Of a DNA stretch of 64,000 nt, positions 1 through 9,234 are shown piece by piece. This DNA comes from Ahrensia sp. (GTDB lineage: Bacteria; Pseudomonadota; Alphaproteobacteria; Rhizobiales; Rhizobiaceae), in the NCBI GenBank assembly GCA_002698425.1, contig NZXU01000021.1:1-64000 (forward strand), in the 5' to 3' direction. The notes beneath the pieces are model-generated. The model searched no databases and was not told where the DNA came from. It worked only from the letters and a program-made list of their open reading frames with translations. The number at the start of each line of letters is the position of its first letter. The stretch's first letter is position 1. Both the position numbers and the translations under genes were made by a program.

Positions 1-549
1 GTGCTGGACGCCGAGGGCAACAACGTCTTTTCCGGCGAGGCGGGCGAGAAGAACCTCGGTGGCGTGATTTCCGAACTGATCCGCACCATGCCGCAGGCCT
101 TGCTGCTGTTCATCAACACGTGGAACGGTTTCCGGCGCATCCAGCCGGGGTCCTACGCGCCGACACGCGCAGTCTGGGCGGAGAACAACCGCTCCGTCGC
201 GCTGCGCATTCCTGCCTCGACGGATGCGAACCGGCGGGTCGAGCACCGCATCGCCGGCGCTGACGCCAATCCGTATATCGTGCTCTGCGCGATCCTGCAG
301 GCGATGATGGACGGGCTGGAAAAACTGGCGCCCCCGCCGCCTCCGGTGACGGGCAACGCCTACGACAATCTGGAGGCGGAGCAGTTGCCCGACGACATGG
401 ACGAGGCGCTGCAACTGACCCAGGCGGGCGCGTTTTGCGACCGCGCGCTCGGGCCGGAACTGTCGAAGATCTACAAGGACCTCAAACGCGCGGAAATCCT
501 CGCGTTCTGGGCCGAGATCACGCCTCTCGAACGCACCACCTATCTCTGA
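1..549 (+). CDS. Glutamine synthetase family protein, C-terminal part (gamma-glutamylputrescine synthetase-like)
   Basis: This is the C-terminal 182 residues of a glutamine-synthetase-fold ligase; the N-terminus lies upstream of the window. The segment contains the family's late catalytic-domain landmarks: a stretch ending in NTWNGFRRIQPGSYAP, then WAENNRSVALRIP and ANPYIVLCAILQA, which correspond to the ATP/glutamate-site region of class I-type enzymes. It closely parallels the complete puuA-like protein at 21072-22535 and lies immediately upstream of a putrescine-type ABC transporter, so a role in gamma-glutamylating putrescine or another polyamine is likely. Biosynthetic GlnA is less likely given the context. 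Because the 5' end is cut, the GTG at base 1 is probably an internal codon, not the start. Confidence 0.85.
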   Translation: MLDAEGNNVFSGEAGEKNLGGVISELIRTMPQALLLFINTWNGFRRIQPGSYAPTRAVWAENNRSVALRIPASTDANRRVEHRIAGADANPYIVLCAILQAMMDGLEKLAPPPPPVTGNAYDNLEAEQLPDDMDEALQLTQAGAFCDRALGPELSKIYKDLKRAEILAFWAEITPLERTTYL

Positions 550-693
550 TCTTCTCTAAAAAATGCCTGTTTTTACGGCAGTTTCGAAGATTGGAAATTC
601 CTTGTGCGTCCGCGAAATCCCCAATAGTCTTTCGGCGGGACTATCATGGGGCAGCCACCACGCCGCTCCGTCTCGAACATCAGGGAGTATGAG

Positions 694-1791
694 ATGATCC
701 GTTCGAAAATGCTACTTGCGACCGTTGCCGCCATTGCGACGATGGCCGTGACGGCCGACGCTCAGGACCGCGTCGTGAACATCTACAACTGGTCCGATTA
801 CATCGATGAATCCATCCTCGAGGAATTCACGGAAGAGACCGGCATCAAGGTCGTCTACGACGTTTTCGATTCCAACGAGGTGCTGGAAACCAAGCTTCTC
901 GCCGGCTCGACCGGCTACGACATCGTCGTGCCGACCGGGACCTTCCTCGCCAACCAGATCAAGGCCGGCGTGTTCCAGAAGCTCGACAAGTCGAAGCTGC
1001 CGAACCTCTCCAACATGGACCCGGCGATTTCCGAGCGTCTGGAAAAATACGATCCGGGCAATGAATACGCCATCAACTACATGTGGGGCACGACCGGTCT
1101 CGGCATCAATGTCGATATGGTCAAGGAGCGCCTCGGCGACGATGCCGCACTGAACACATGGGACCTGATGTTCGACAAGGCGACAGCCGACAAGCTGGCG
1201 GATTGCGGCATCTTCATGCTCGACGCGCCGACGGAAACCGTTCCGGCCGCCCTGAACTATCTCGGCATGGACCCGGACCTAAAGACGCAGGAAGCCTATG
1301 ACGCGGCGAAGGAGAAGCTGACGGAGATCCGCCCGGATATCCGCAAGTTCCACTCCTCCGAATATATCAACGCGCTCGCCAATGGCGACATCTGCATGGC
1401 GATGGGCTGGTCCGGCGACATCCTGCAGGCGCGCGACCGCGCCGCCGAAGCGGATGCGGGCGTCACCGTCGAATACATCATCCCGAAAGAGGGCGCGCTG
1501 ATGTGGTTCGACAACATGGCGATCCCGTCGGACGCCCCGCATGTCGAGGAAGCGCATGCGTTCCTCGACTACATCATGCGTCCGGAAGTCATGGCGAAGG
1601 CCTCCAACTACGTCTACTACGCCAACGGCAACGCCGCCTCCAAAGAATTCCTCGAGGAGGACGTGATCGGTGATCCGGCGATTTATCCGGACGACGACAC
1701 GATCTCGCGGCTCTACACGGTGTCGCCTGAGGATGCCCGTCAGAAGCGCATGCTCAACCGGACCTGGACCGCGGTCAAATCCGGCCAGTAA
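694..1791 (+). CDS. potF: Putrescine/spermidine ABC transporter, periplasmic binding protein
   Basis: This is the periplasmic substrate-binding protein of a polyamine importer, 365 residues. It begins with a signal peptide (MIRSKMLLATVAAIATMAV, predicted cleavage after ...VTADA), followed by VVNIYNWSDYIDESILEEF, the characteristic N-terminal strand and helix of PotF/PotD/SpuD proteins. The ATG at 694 is chosen over an upstream in-frame ATG at 646 because AGGGAG sits at 682-687 and the signal peptide starts there. It is first in a potFGHI operon, with a hairpin and T-tract separating it from potG, a common way to make more binding protein than transporter. The polyamine bound (putrescine or spermidine) cannot be told from sequence alone; the adjacent ligase favours putrescine. 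Confidence 0.93.
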   Translation: MIRSKMLLATVAAIATMAVTADAQDRVVNIYNWSDYIDESILEEFTEETGIKVVYDVFDSNEVLETKLLAGSTGYDIVVPTGTFLANQIKAGVFQKLDKSKLPNLSNMDPAISERLEKYDPGNEYAINYMWGTTGLGINVDMVKERLGDDAALNTWDLMFDKATADKLADCGIFMLDAPTETVPAALNYLGMDPDLKTQEAYDAAKEKLTEIRPDIRKFHSSEYINALANGDICMAMGWSGDILQARDRAAEADAGVTVEYIIPKEGALMWFDNMAIPSDAPHVEEAHAFLDYIMRPEVMAKASNYVYYANGNAASKEFLEEDVIGDPAIYPDDDTISRLYTVSPEDARQKRMLNRTWTAVKSGQ

Positions 1792-1798
1792 ACACCTT

Positions 1799-1833
1799 CG
1801 GCCCTGGCGCTCGCGCCGGGGCCGTTTTTCTTT
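1799..1833 (+). terminator. Intra-operon hairpin plus T-tract between potF and potG
   Basis: A GC-rich 11-12-bp stem (CGGCCCTGGCGC at 1799-1810 with GCGCCGGGGCCG at 1813-1824, one G-T pair) is followed by TTTTTCTTT at 1825-1833. It begins 8 nt after the potF stop. The position suggests partial termination or protection of the potF mRNA end rather than a complete stop, since potG follows 22 nt later. Confidence 0.8.
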
Positions 1834-1855
1834 AACGGCGGATGTGGGGACAATC

Positions 1856-2998
1856 ATGCCATCGCTCGGAAGCATCAGGCTCTCTTTTGCGCCGTGGAAC
1901 GATCCCGCGGCAAAGCCCTATATCTCGTTCAAGAACGTCACCAAGCGGTTCGGCGATTTTGTCGCCGTCGACAATCTTTCGCTCGATGTCTATGAGCGCG
2001 AGTTCTTCTCGCTGCTCGGCCCGTCGGGATGCGGCAAGACCACGCTCTTGCGCATGCTCGCGGGTTTCGAGGAGCCGACCGAAGGCGAGATCTTCCTTGA
2101 CGGGCAATCCTTGAAGGGCGTTCCCCCGCACAAGCGCCCCGTCAACATGATGTTCCAGTCCTATGCGCTGTTCCCGCATATGTCGGTCGCCGACAATATT
2201 GCCTTCGGCCTGAAGCAGGACGGGATGGAAAAGTCAGCGCGCGACGAGCGCGTCGCGCAGATGCTCAAGCTCGTGAAGCTCGAGGAATTCGCCAAGCGCA
2301 AGCCGGACCAGCTGTCCGGCGGCCAGCGCCAGCGCGTGGCGCTTGCCCGCGCCGTCGCCAAACGGCCGAAACTGCTGCTGCTCGACGAGCCGCTCGGCGC
2401 GCTCGACAAGAAGCTGCGCGAGGAAACCCAGTTCGAACTGATGGACCTGCAGCAGCAGCTCGGCCTCACCTTCATGATTGTAACGCACGACCAGGAAGAG
2501 GCGATGACCATGTCCGACCGTATCGCGGTCATGGACAAGGGCATCATCGCGCAGACCGGCACGCCGGCGGAAATCTACGAAGCGCCCAATTCGCGCTATG
2601 TCGCCGACTTCATCGGCTCGGTGAATATCCTGGAAGGCGCGGTAGTCTCCTCCGACGACGCGCATGTCACCATCAAGGGCGGCGACGGAGAGATCGTCGG
2701 CGCGCTGCGCGGCAGCAAGGCGCCCGCGGACGGCAAGACCGCCTGGTTCGCCATTCGTCCCGAGAAGATGCAGGTCAGCCGATCGAGGCCGGACAACGCC
2801 GACAACGCGCTCGAAGGCGAGGTCTGGGACATCGCCTATCTCGGCGACATGACGATCATCAACGTCAAACTCGATTCCGGCAATGTCGTCCAGGCCTCGA
2901 TGATAAACCGGTCGAGGCTCGTCGAGGACCCGATCGGCTATGAGGAGCGGATCTGGCTGTCCTTTACCGCCGATTCCGGCCTTGTCCTGGAAAGGTGA
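1856..2998 (+). CDS. potG: Polyamine ABC transporter, ATP-binding protein
   Basis: This is the cytoplasmic ATPase of the polyamine importer, 380 residues. Walker A is GPSGCGKTT, the signature is LSGGQRQRVALARA and Walker B is LLLDEPLGALD, followed by the H-loop in VTHDQEEAM. The C-terminal ~120 residues form a TOBE/MOP-like regulatory domain (IRPEKMQVSR onwards), typical of PotA/PotG. The reading frame is open much further upstream into potF, but the ATG at 1856 gives the family's normal length (about 375-380) and lies just after the intra-operon hairpin. The stop overlaps the RBS of potH. Coupling to PotH and PotI is expected from gene order. Confidence 0.93.
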   Translation: MPSLGSIRLSFAPWNDPAAKPYISFKNVTKRFGDFVAVDNLSLDVYEREFFSLLGPSGCGKTTLLRMLAGFEEPTEGEIFLDGQSLKGVPPHKRPVNMMFQSYALFPHMSVADNIAFGLKQDGMEKSARDERVAQMLKLVKLEEFAKRKPDQLSGGQRQRVALARAVAKRPKLLLLDEPLGALDKKLREETQFELMDLQQQLGLTFMIVTHDQEEAMTMSDRIAVMDKGIIAQTGTPAEIYEAPNSRYVADFIGSVNILEGAVVSSDDAHVTIKGGDGEIVGALRGSKAPADGKTAWFAIRPEKMQVSRSRPDNADNALEGEVWDIAYLGDMTIINVKLDSGNVVQASMINRSRLVEDPIGYEERIWLSFTADSGLVLER

Positions 2999-3003
2999 CC
3001 GCC

Positions 3004-3906
3004 ATGTTGCGCGCGATCACCAACCGGCTCGTCATCCTGATCCCCTATCTCTGGCTGCTGTTCTTCTTCCTGCTGCCGTTCCTGATCGTCCTGCGCATCG
3101 CGCTTTCCGATCTCGAATATGGCGCGCCGCCCTACACGCCGCAGTTCAGCCTCGCCGATGGCTGGAGCGTCATATGGGAGAAGGCGGGACAGCTCGATTT
3201 CGAGAATTTCAGCTTCTTGGCCAGCGACAGCCTCTACATCAACTCCTATCTGTCGAGCCTGCAGATCGCCTTCTTCTCGACCATCATGACGCTGATTGTC
3301 GGCTTCCCGCTCGCCTATGGCATGGCGCGCGCGCCGAGCGGCATTCGGCCGACGCTGCTGATGATGGTCATCCTGCCGTTCTGGACCTCGTTCCTGATCC
3401 GCGTCTATGCGTGGATCGGCATCCTGAAGCAGGAGGGGCTGCTGAACCAGCTGCTGCTCTGGCTCGGCGTCATCGATACGCCGCTGGAGATCCTGTCGAC
3501 CAACAAGGCGGTCTATATCGGCATCGTCTATTCCTACCTGCCCTTCATGGTGCTGCCGATCTATTCGACACTCGAGAAGATGGACGAGTCGCTGGTCGAG
3601 GCGGCGCGCGACCTCGGCTGCACGCGTATCGGAGCCTTCTGGAAAGTCACCGCCCGGCTGGCGGTGCCCGGCATCCTCGCCGGCTGCCTGCTGGTCTTCA
3701 TTCCGGCCGTCGGCGAGTTCGTCATCCCCGATCTTCTCGGCGGCTCGTCAACGCTGATGATCGGCAAGACGCTGTGGATCGAGTTCTTCAACAACAGCGA
3801 CTGGACCGTCGCGTCGGCCATCGCCATCGTGCTGCTGATCGTCCTCGTCGTGCCGATCGTCTGGTTCCAGAACGCGCAGGCGCGCGCTGCGGGGGCGGGC
3901 CGATGA
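3004..3906 (+). CDS. potH: Polyamine ABC transporter, permease
   Basis: This is an inner-membrane permease of 300 residues with about six hydrophobic helices. The EAA-type cytoplasmic loop (VEAARDLGCTRIGAFWKV) contacts the ATPase. The start is set at ATG 3004 because GGAAAGG at 2989-2995 is correctly spaced; a GTG at 2995 overlapping the potG stop is a possible alternative. Together with PotI it forms the translocation pore. The end overlaps the potI start in an ATGA arrangement, indicating translational coupling. Confidence 0.92.
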   Translation: MLRAITNRLVILIPYLWLLFFFLLPFLIVLRIALSDLEYGAPPYTPQFSLADGWSVIWEKAGQLDFENFSFLASDSLYINSYLSSLQIAFFSTIMTLIVGFPLAYGMARAPSGIRPTLLMMVILPFWTSFLIRVYAWIGILKQEGLLNQLLLWLGVIDTPLEILSTNKAVYIGIVYSYLPFMVLPIYSTLEKMDESLVEAARDLGCTRIGAFWKVTARLAVPGILAGCLLVFIPAVGEFVIPDLLGGSSTLMIGKTLWIEFFNNSDWTVASAIAIVLLIVLVVPIVWFQNAQARAAGAGR

Positions 3907-4700
3907 CCGGGCGCTGGACGTGGTTCAACATCACCTCGGTCGTGGTCGGGTTTACCTTTCTCTATCTGCCGATCGTGCTGCTGGTGATCTTCTCCTTCAA
4001 CGAGTCGCGTCTGGTCACCGTCTGGGCCGGCTTCTCGACCAAGTGGTATGGCGAACTCTTCCAGAACCAGAGCATTCTCGATGCCGCATGGGTGACGATC
4101 CGCGTGGCGCTGCTCTCGGCAAGCGTGGCGACCGTTCTCGGCACGCTGGCGGCGGTCGCGCTGGTTCGCTTCCCGCGGTTCAACGGCCGCACGGTTTTCA
4201 CCGGCATGGTCTATGCGCCGCTCGTCATGCCCGAAGTCATCACCGGCCTGTCGCTTTTGCTTCTCTTCGTCGCCATCAATTTCGCCCGCGGTTTCTGGAC
4301 GGTGACGCTGGCGCATATCACCTTCTCGCTGTGCTTCGTCGCGGTGGTCGTCCAGTCGCGCCTCGTCAGTTTCGACAAGTCGCTCGAGGAAGCGGCGCAG
4401 GATCTCGGCTGTCCGCCGTTCCAGGCCTTCATGAAGGTGACCTTGCCGGTGATCTTCCCGGCGGTCATTTCCGGGTGGATGCTTGCCTTCACGCTGTCGC
4501 TTGACGATCTCGTCATCGCCTCGTTCACCTCGGGACCGGGCGCGACGACGCTGCCGATGAAGATCTACAGTCAGGTGCGGCTCGGCGTAACACCGGAAAT
4601 CAACGCGGTGTGCACGATCCTGATCGCCATCGTGACCACCGGCGTGCTTATCGCGACGATCCTCAACAAGCGCCGCGCCATGCAGCACAAGCACAGCTGA
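3903..4700 (+). CDS. potI: Polyamine ABC transporter, permease
   Basis: This is the second permease of the polyamine importer, 265 residues. It has a first membrane helix near residues 8-30, about five more helices, and an EAA loop (LEEAAQDLGCPPFQAFMKV). The C-terminus is short and basic (NKRRAMQHKHS). The ATG at 3903 overlaps the potH TGA, so it is read with potH. It is the last gene of the operon; only 3 nt separate its stop from the convergent gene at 4704, and no clear terminator is visible there. Confidence 0.92.
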   Translation: MTGRWTWFNITSVVVGFTFLYLPIVLLVIFSFNESRLVTVWAGFSTKWYGELFQNQSILDAAWVTIRVALLSASVATVLGTLAAVALVRFPRFNGRTVFTGMVYAPLVMPEVITGLSLLLLFVAINFARGFWTVTLAHITFSLCFVAVVVQSRLVSFDKSLEEAAQDLGCPPFQAFMKVTLPVIFPAVISGWMLAFTLSLDDLVIASFTSGPGATTLPMKIYSQVRLGVTPEINAVCTILIAIVTTGVLIATILNKRRAMQHKHS

Positions 4701-4703
4701 TCG

Positions 4704-4946
4704 CTATCCGCGTGGCGGACGCAGCATGTAGGCGATCGCCCAGAGCGGCACGATGATCATCGAGCCCAACACCATGTTCGGCAGCGCCCAGGCGAGCGCC
4801 TTGCGCACGAGTTCGGCGATATGTTCGGGCGTCATGCCGACACGGGCGAGCATTTCGGCGGCCGAAAGGTCAAAGGCAGACAGCAGCGCGCCGCACAAAA
4901 GCGACGCCAACGCGATCTTCAATGCCACCGACAAAAAGTTGAACAC
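4704..4946 (-). CDS. Small integral membrane protein (DUF6460-like)
   Basis: This is an 80-residue protein with two predicted membrane helices, about residues 5-25 and 56-75, separated by an amphipathic segment (MLARVGMTPEHIAELVRKAL). The layout resembles the small DUF6460 membrane proteins common in Hyphomicrobiales; this assignment is from memory of the pattern, not a search. No enzymatic motif is visible and the function is unknown. It is convergent with potI and probably monocistronic, since the next gene on the same strand is 96 bp upstream. Confidence 0.7.
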   Translation of the reverse strand: MFNFLSVALKIALASLLCGALLSAFDLSAAEMLARVGMTPEHIAELVRKALAWALPNMVLGSMIIVPLWAIAYMLRPPRG

Positions 4947-5042
4947 CGGCCCCGAGCCCTACAAACTTCCCGGGCAATCTAGGGGGCAAAGGTCTAAAAA
5001 CTCTTTAAAATGCGCCTTGCCGTCTTAACCCGGCATTTACCC

Positions 5043-6905
5043 TCAGGGCTGCTCGGGCGGCAGCAGAACCGGGGTCGCATAGGGATTGTCCCACGACCCG
5101 CCGATGAAATGCTGGATGGCCGGTTTGGGGTCTTCAGCCTCGCCGCTTTGTTCGGCAATCGTCGTCAAGGCGATGCTGGCGGTGCCGTAGGGTATGACGC
5201 CGTTGAGCTGAACCGTGCCGCCCGAATATCCGATGGTTCCTTCCTCGATGATGATCACGCCTTCCTGGACAAGCGACGTGATGTCGAGACTGTCGAACGC
5301 CTCACCCGCCTGCGCACTGTCTTTCAGCCGGAAGAAGGTTCGGCTCTCGGTGCCGTCGCCGAAGGTCTTGTAGCTGACGCCATCCAGCTTTCCGCCGGCC
5401 ACGTGAAGCGCAAGCGTTCCGTCGGCGCGTTTGAACAGGTCGCTCCACTGCTCCATCGGCGCGTGGATGTCGAGCCTGCCGGTCGTGACGCCGCGCGGAA
5501 ACAGGCCGGTCAGTTCGAGCGCATCGGCTGCCGCCGCGCCGTCGACGTCACTCAGCGAAACGCCAAGCGTGCCTTGCAGCGTCCCCTTTTCCGGCATGAG
5601 CTTGAAATGCGCCTGGACCCGGCCGCCATAGGCGGTGGCGTCCGGCAATTCGAAATTCGCGCCACCCTTGCGGATCTGCGTGACCGTCGCGACATTCGTC
5701 AGCCGCAACCCGGCCGCCGTCGCATTCGCCGCGGACAGGCGAAGATCGACATCGAGCTGCCCCAGCACATCCTTCGAGATCGGGTCGGACAGGGCGTCGC
5801 GGGTTCTCGGCAATCCGGTCAGCGTGGCCAGGTATCCCAGAATGTCGATCTCCGCGAAATCGAGCGTCGCGGTAACGGACGGCCTGCCCCCGTCCTTGAA
5901 GGCCAGTTCGAGGACGCCGGTGCCGGCATTGCCCTCGAGTTTCACATTCAGCCCTTCGAACCGGATCTTCTTGGCGTCGCCGCGCAGATTGCCGGAAAGA
6001 TCGATGCTGCCGACCGCGTTACCGGTCCGAATGTCCACGCCCAGCCAGTTGAGCGCCTGGCGCGGCGACGGCATGGCCATCGTCACCTTGCCTTCCGCGA
6101 ATGGCGCGGTCCCGACGCCCAGCCTGCCATCGAAGGCATAGGTCAGCATGTCGCTTGTGAAGCTCTGACGCACACCGACGATCTGGCGCGCGAAGAACCG
6201 CACCGCATTGTCGACTTCGGTGCGCAGCGTGAACGCGGTCCCGCGCCAGATGCCCTGAAGCGACGCGGTCAGCCTCTCGTCCAGCCGCGGCCAGGAAACG
6301 ACGCCGTTGACCGCCGTGATCCGCTCCGGATTTTCGGTATCGGGCCCGATGAACTCGACGATGCCATTATCGACCGCAACCGTGCCGAAACGGGCATAGG
6401 GCGACGAGCGCACCGGAACTTCCGCGCCGCTCTCCGTATCCTGCGCCGCCTCGGTTTCCTGGCGAACCCGTTCGATCTCACGACCGAGCCGGCCGCCGAT
6501 CGCCGCGAAATCGACCCGGCCCTGGTCGTCCACCCGGACGCGCATGGTCGGACGCACCAGCCTGAACTGGGTAAATTCGAGATTCCGCGCCATCAGGCCG
6601 GCGACGGGGATTGAGACCTCGACGCTGTCGACGATCAGGAAGTCCGTCGGGGCATCGCCGTCGGCGGCCGCATCGCTGGGAACATGAACATCGTAGAGAC
6701 GCGCGACCGGCGCCGGGAACAGATCGACGTCGACGCGGCCTTCGACGCGGATTTCCTGGCCGGTGATATCCGCAAGCTCGCGTTCCAGCGCGGTGCGAAC
6801 GAACTCGCTGGAGACAAAGACCGGCAGCAGCATCCAGACCGCGACAAGCGCGATCACGGCTATGGCAACAAGCCAAAGACCGATGCGAGTCGCCCGTACC
6901 GTCAT
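5043..6905 (-). CDS. AsmA family protein
   Basis: This 620-residue protein has one N-terminal membrane anchor (about residues 8-27) and a long periplasmic body. It starts with the typical AsmA region (FVRTALERELADITGQEIRVEGRVDVD...P) and ends with an AsmA C-terminal domain rich in beta strands (GTIGYSGGTVQLNGVIPYGT). AsmA-like proteins belong to the repeating-beta-groove family implicated in phospholipid and outer-membrane homeostasis in proteobacteria; a transport role here is inference. The start is put at ATG 6905 so that the anchor begins near the N-terminus; a GTG at 6926 is an alternative. The gene is divergent from aacS, sharing a 152-bp intergenic region. Confidence 0.85.
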   Translation of the reverse strand: MTVRATRIGLWLVAIAVIALVAVWMLLPVFVSSEFVRTALERELADITGQEIRVEGRVDVDLFPAPVARLYDVHVPSDAAADGDAPTDFLIVDSVEVSIPVAGLMARNLEFTQFRLVRPTMRVRVDDQGRVDFAAIGGRLGREIERVRQETEAAQDTESGAEVPVRSSPYARFGTVAVDNGIVEFIGPDTENPERITAVNGVVSWPRLDERLTASLQGIWRGTAFTLRTEVDNAVRFFARQIVGVRQSFTSDMLTYAFDGRLGVGTAPFAEGKVTMAMPSPRQALNWLGVDIRTGNAVGSIDLSGNLRGDAKKIRFEGLNVKLEGNAGTGVLELAFKDGGRPSVTATLDFAEIDILGYLATLTGLPRTRDALSDPISKDVLGQLDVDLRLSAANATAAGLRLTNVATVTQIRKGGANFELPDATAYGGRVQAHFKLMPEKGTLQGTLGVSLSDVDGAAAADALELTGLFPRGVTTGRLDIHAPMEQWSDLFKRADGTLALHVAGGKLDGVSYKTFGDGTESRTFFRLKDSAQAGEAFDSLDITSLVQEGVIIIEEGTIGYSGGTVQLNGVIPYGTASIALTTIAEQSGEAEDPKPAIQHFIGGSWDNPYATPVLLPPEQP

Positions 6906-7057
6906 GCTGAAACCGTTTTCTCCCACCGAACTATTGGCATTCGGCGACCCCGTTTTTTCGGCGCGAGCCTATACAGAAGTGCGGTCAATTCAAGGCTTGC
7001 CGTCCGCCAAACGGCACTTTACCAAGCTCAGCACATGACGGACCGAGAGAAGAGACG

Positions 7058-9016
<1,959 letters not shown>

Positions 9017-9096
9017 CCTGCATGGTGAACGGACGCGCCGCGCCCGTTAACCAAGTCCGCTCATTCCGTCTCGCTTTCAGACAGGCGGGGCTCCCG

Positions 9097-9136
9097 TTAA
9101 CCGGCTGTTAAGAAGCAGACGTTAATAGTCTCGTAA
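9097..9136. promoter_or_regulatory. Tandem CtrA-type boxes
   Basis: A perfect TTAA-N7-TTAA lies at 9097-9111 (spacer CCGGCTG), and a one-mismatch copy TTAA-N7-GTAA at 9122-9136 (spacer TAGTCTC). This is the established binding pattern for the alphaproteobacterial cell-cycle regulator CtrA. The boxes are downstream of both flanking genes, so they do not sit at an annotated promoter; see the candidate RNA at 9140-9225. Confidence 0.55.
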
Positions 9137-9139
9137 CAG

Positions 9140-9225
9140 GTTGAGAAACGTTCGATCCCGCAGATTGAGCCGCTCGAAATCCAGCAGACAGCAAATTCAG
9201 GCGCCTTTTGGCGCCTTTCTTTTTT
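9140..9225 (+). ncRNA. Candidate small RNA between CtrA-type boxes and a terminator
   Basis: The 218-bp gap between aacS and the pdhS-like gene has no convincing ORF. It contains tandem CtrA-like boxes at 9097-9136 and ends in a textbook intrinsic terminator at 9199-9225, 182 bp past the aacS stop. A transcript starting just after the boxes would be roughly 85 nt. The alternative is that the sequence is simply the aacS 3' UTR and that the boxes act on nothing here. The start coordinate is a guess. Confidence 0.25.
9199..9225 (+). terminator. Intrinsic terminator
   Basis: The perfect 7-bp stem AGGCGCC / GGCGCCT (9199-9205 and 9210-9216) has a TTTT loop and is followed by TTTCTTTTTT. The T-tract lies on the + side only, so it terminates + strand transcripts (aacS or a small RNA), not the pdhS-like gene. 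Confidence 0.88.
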
Positions 9226-9234
9226 GCGAAACCG

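Noticed and set aside
5025..5039. CtrA box TTAA-N7-TTTA
   Set aside because: Has one mismatch and sits between convergent-looking ends without a clear target gene; too weak to list.
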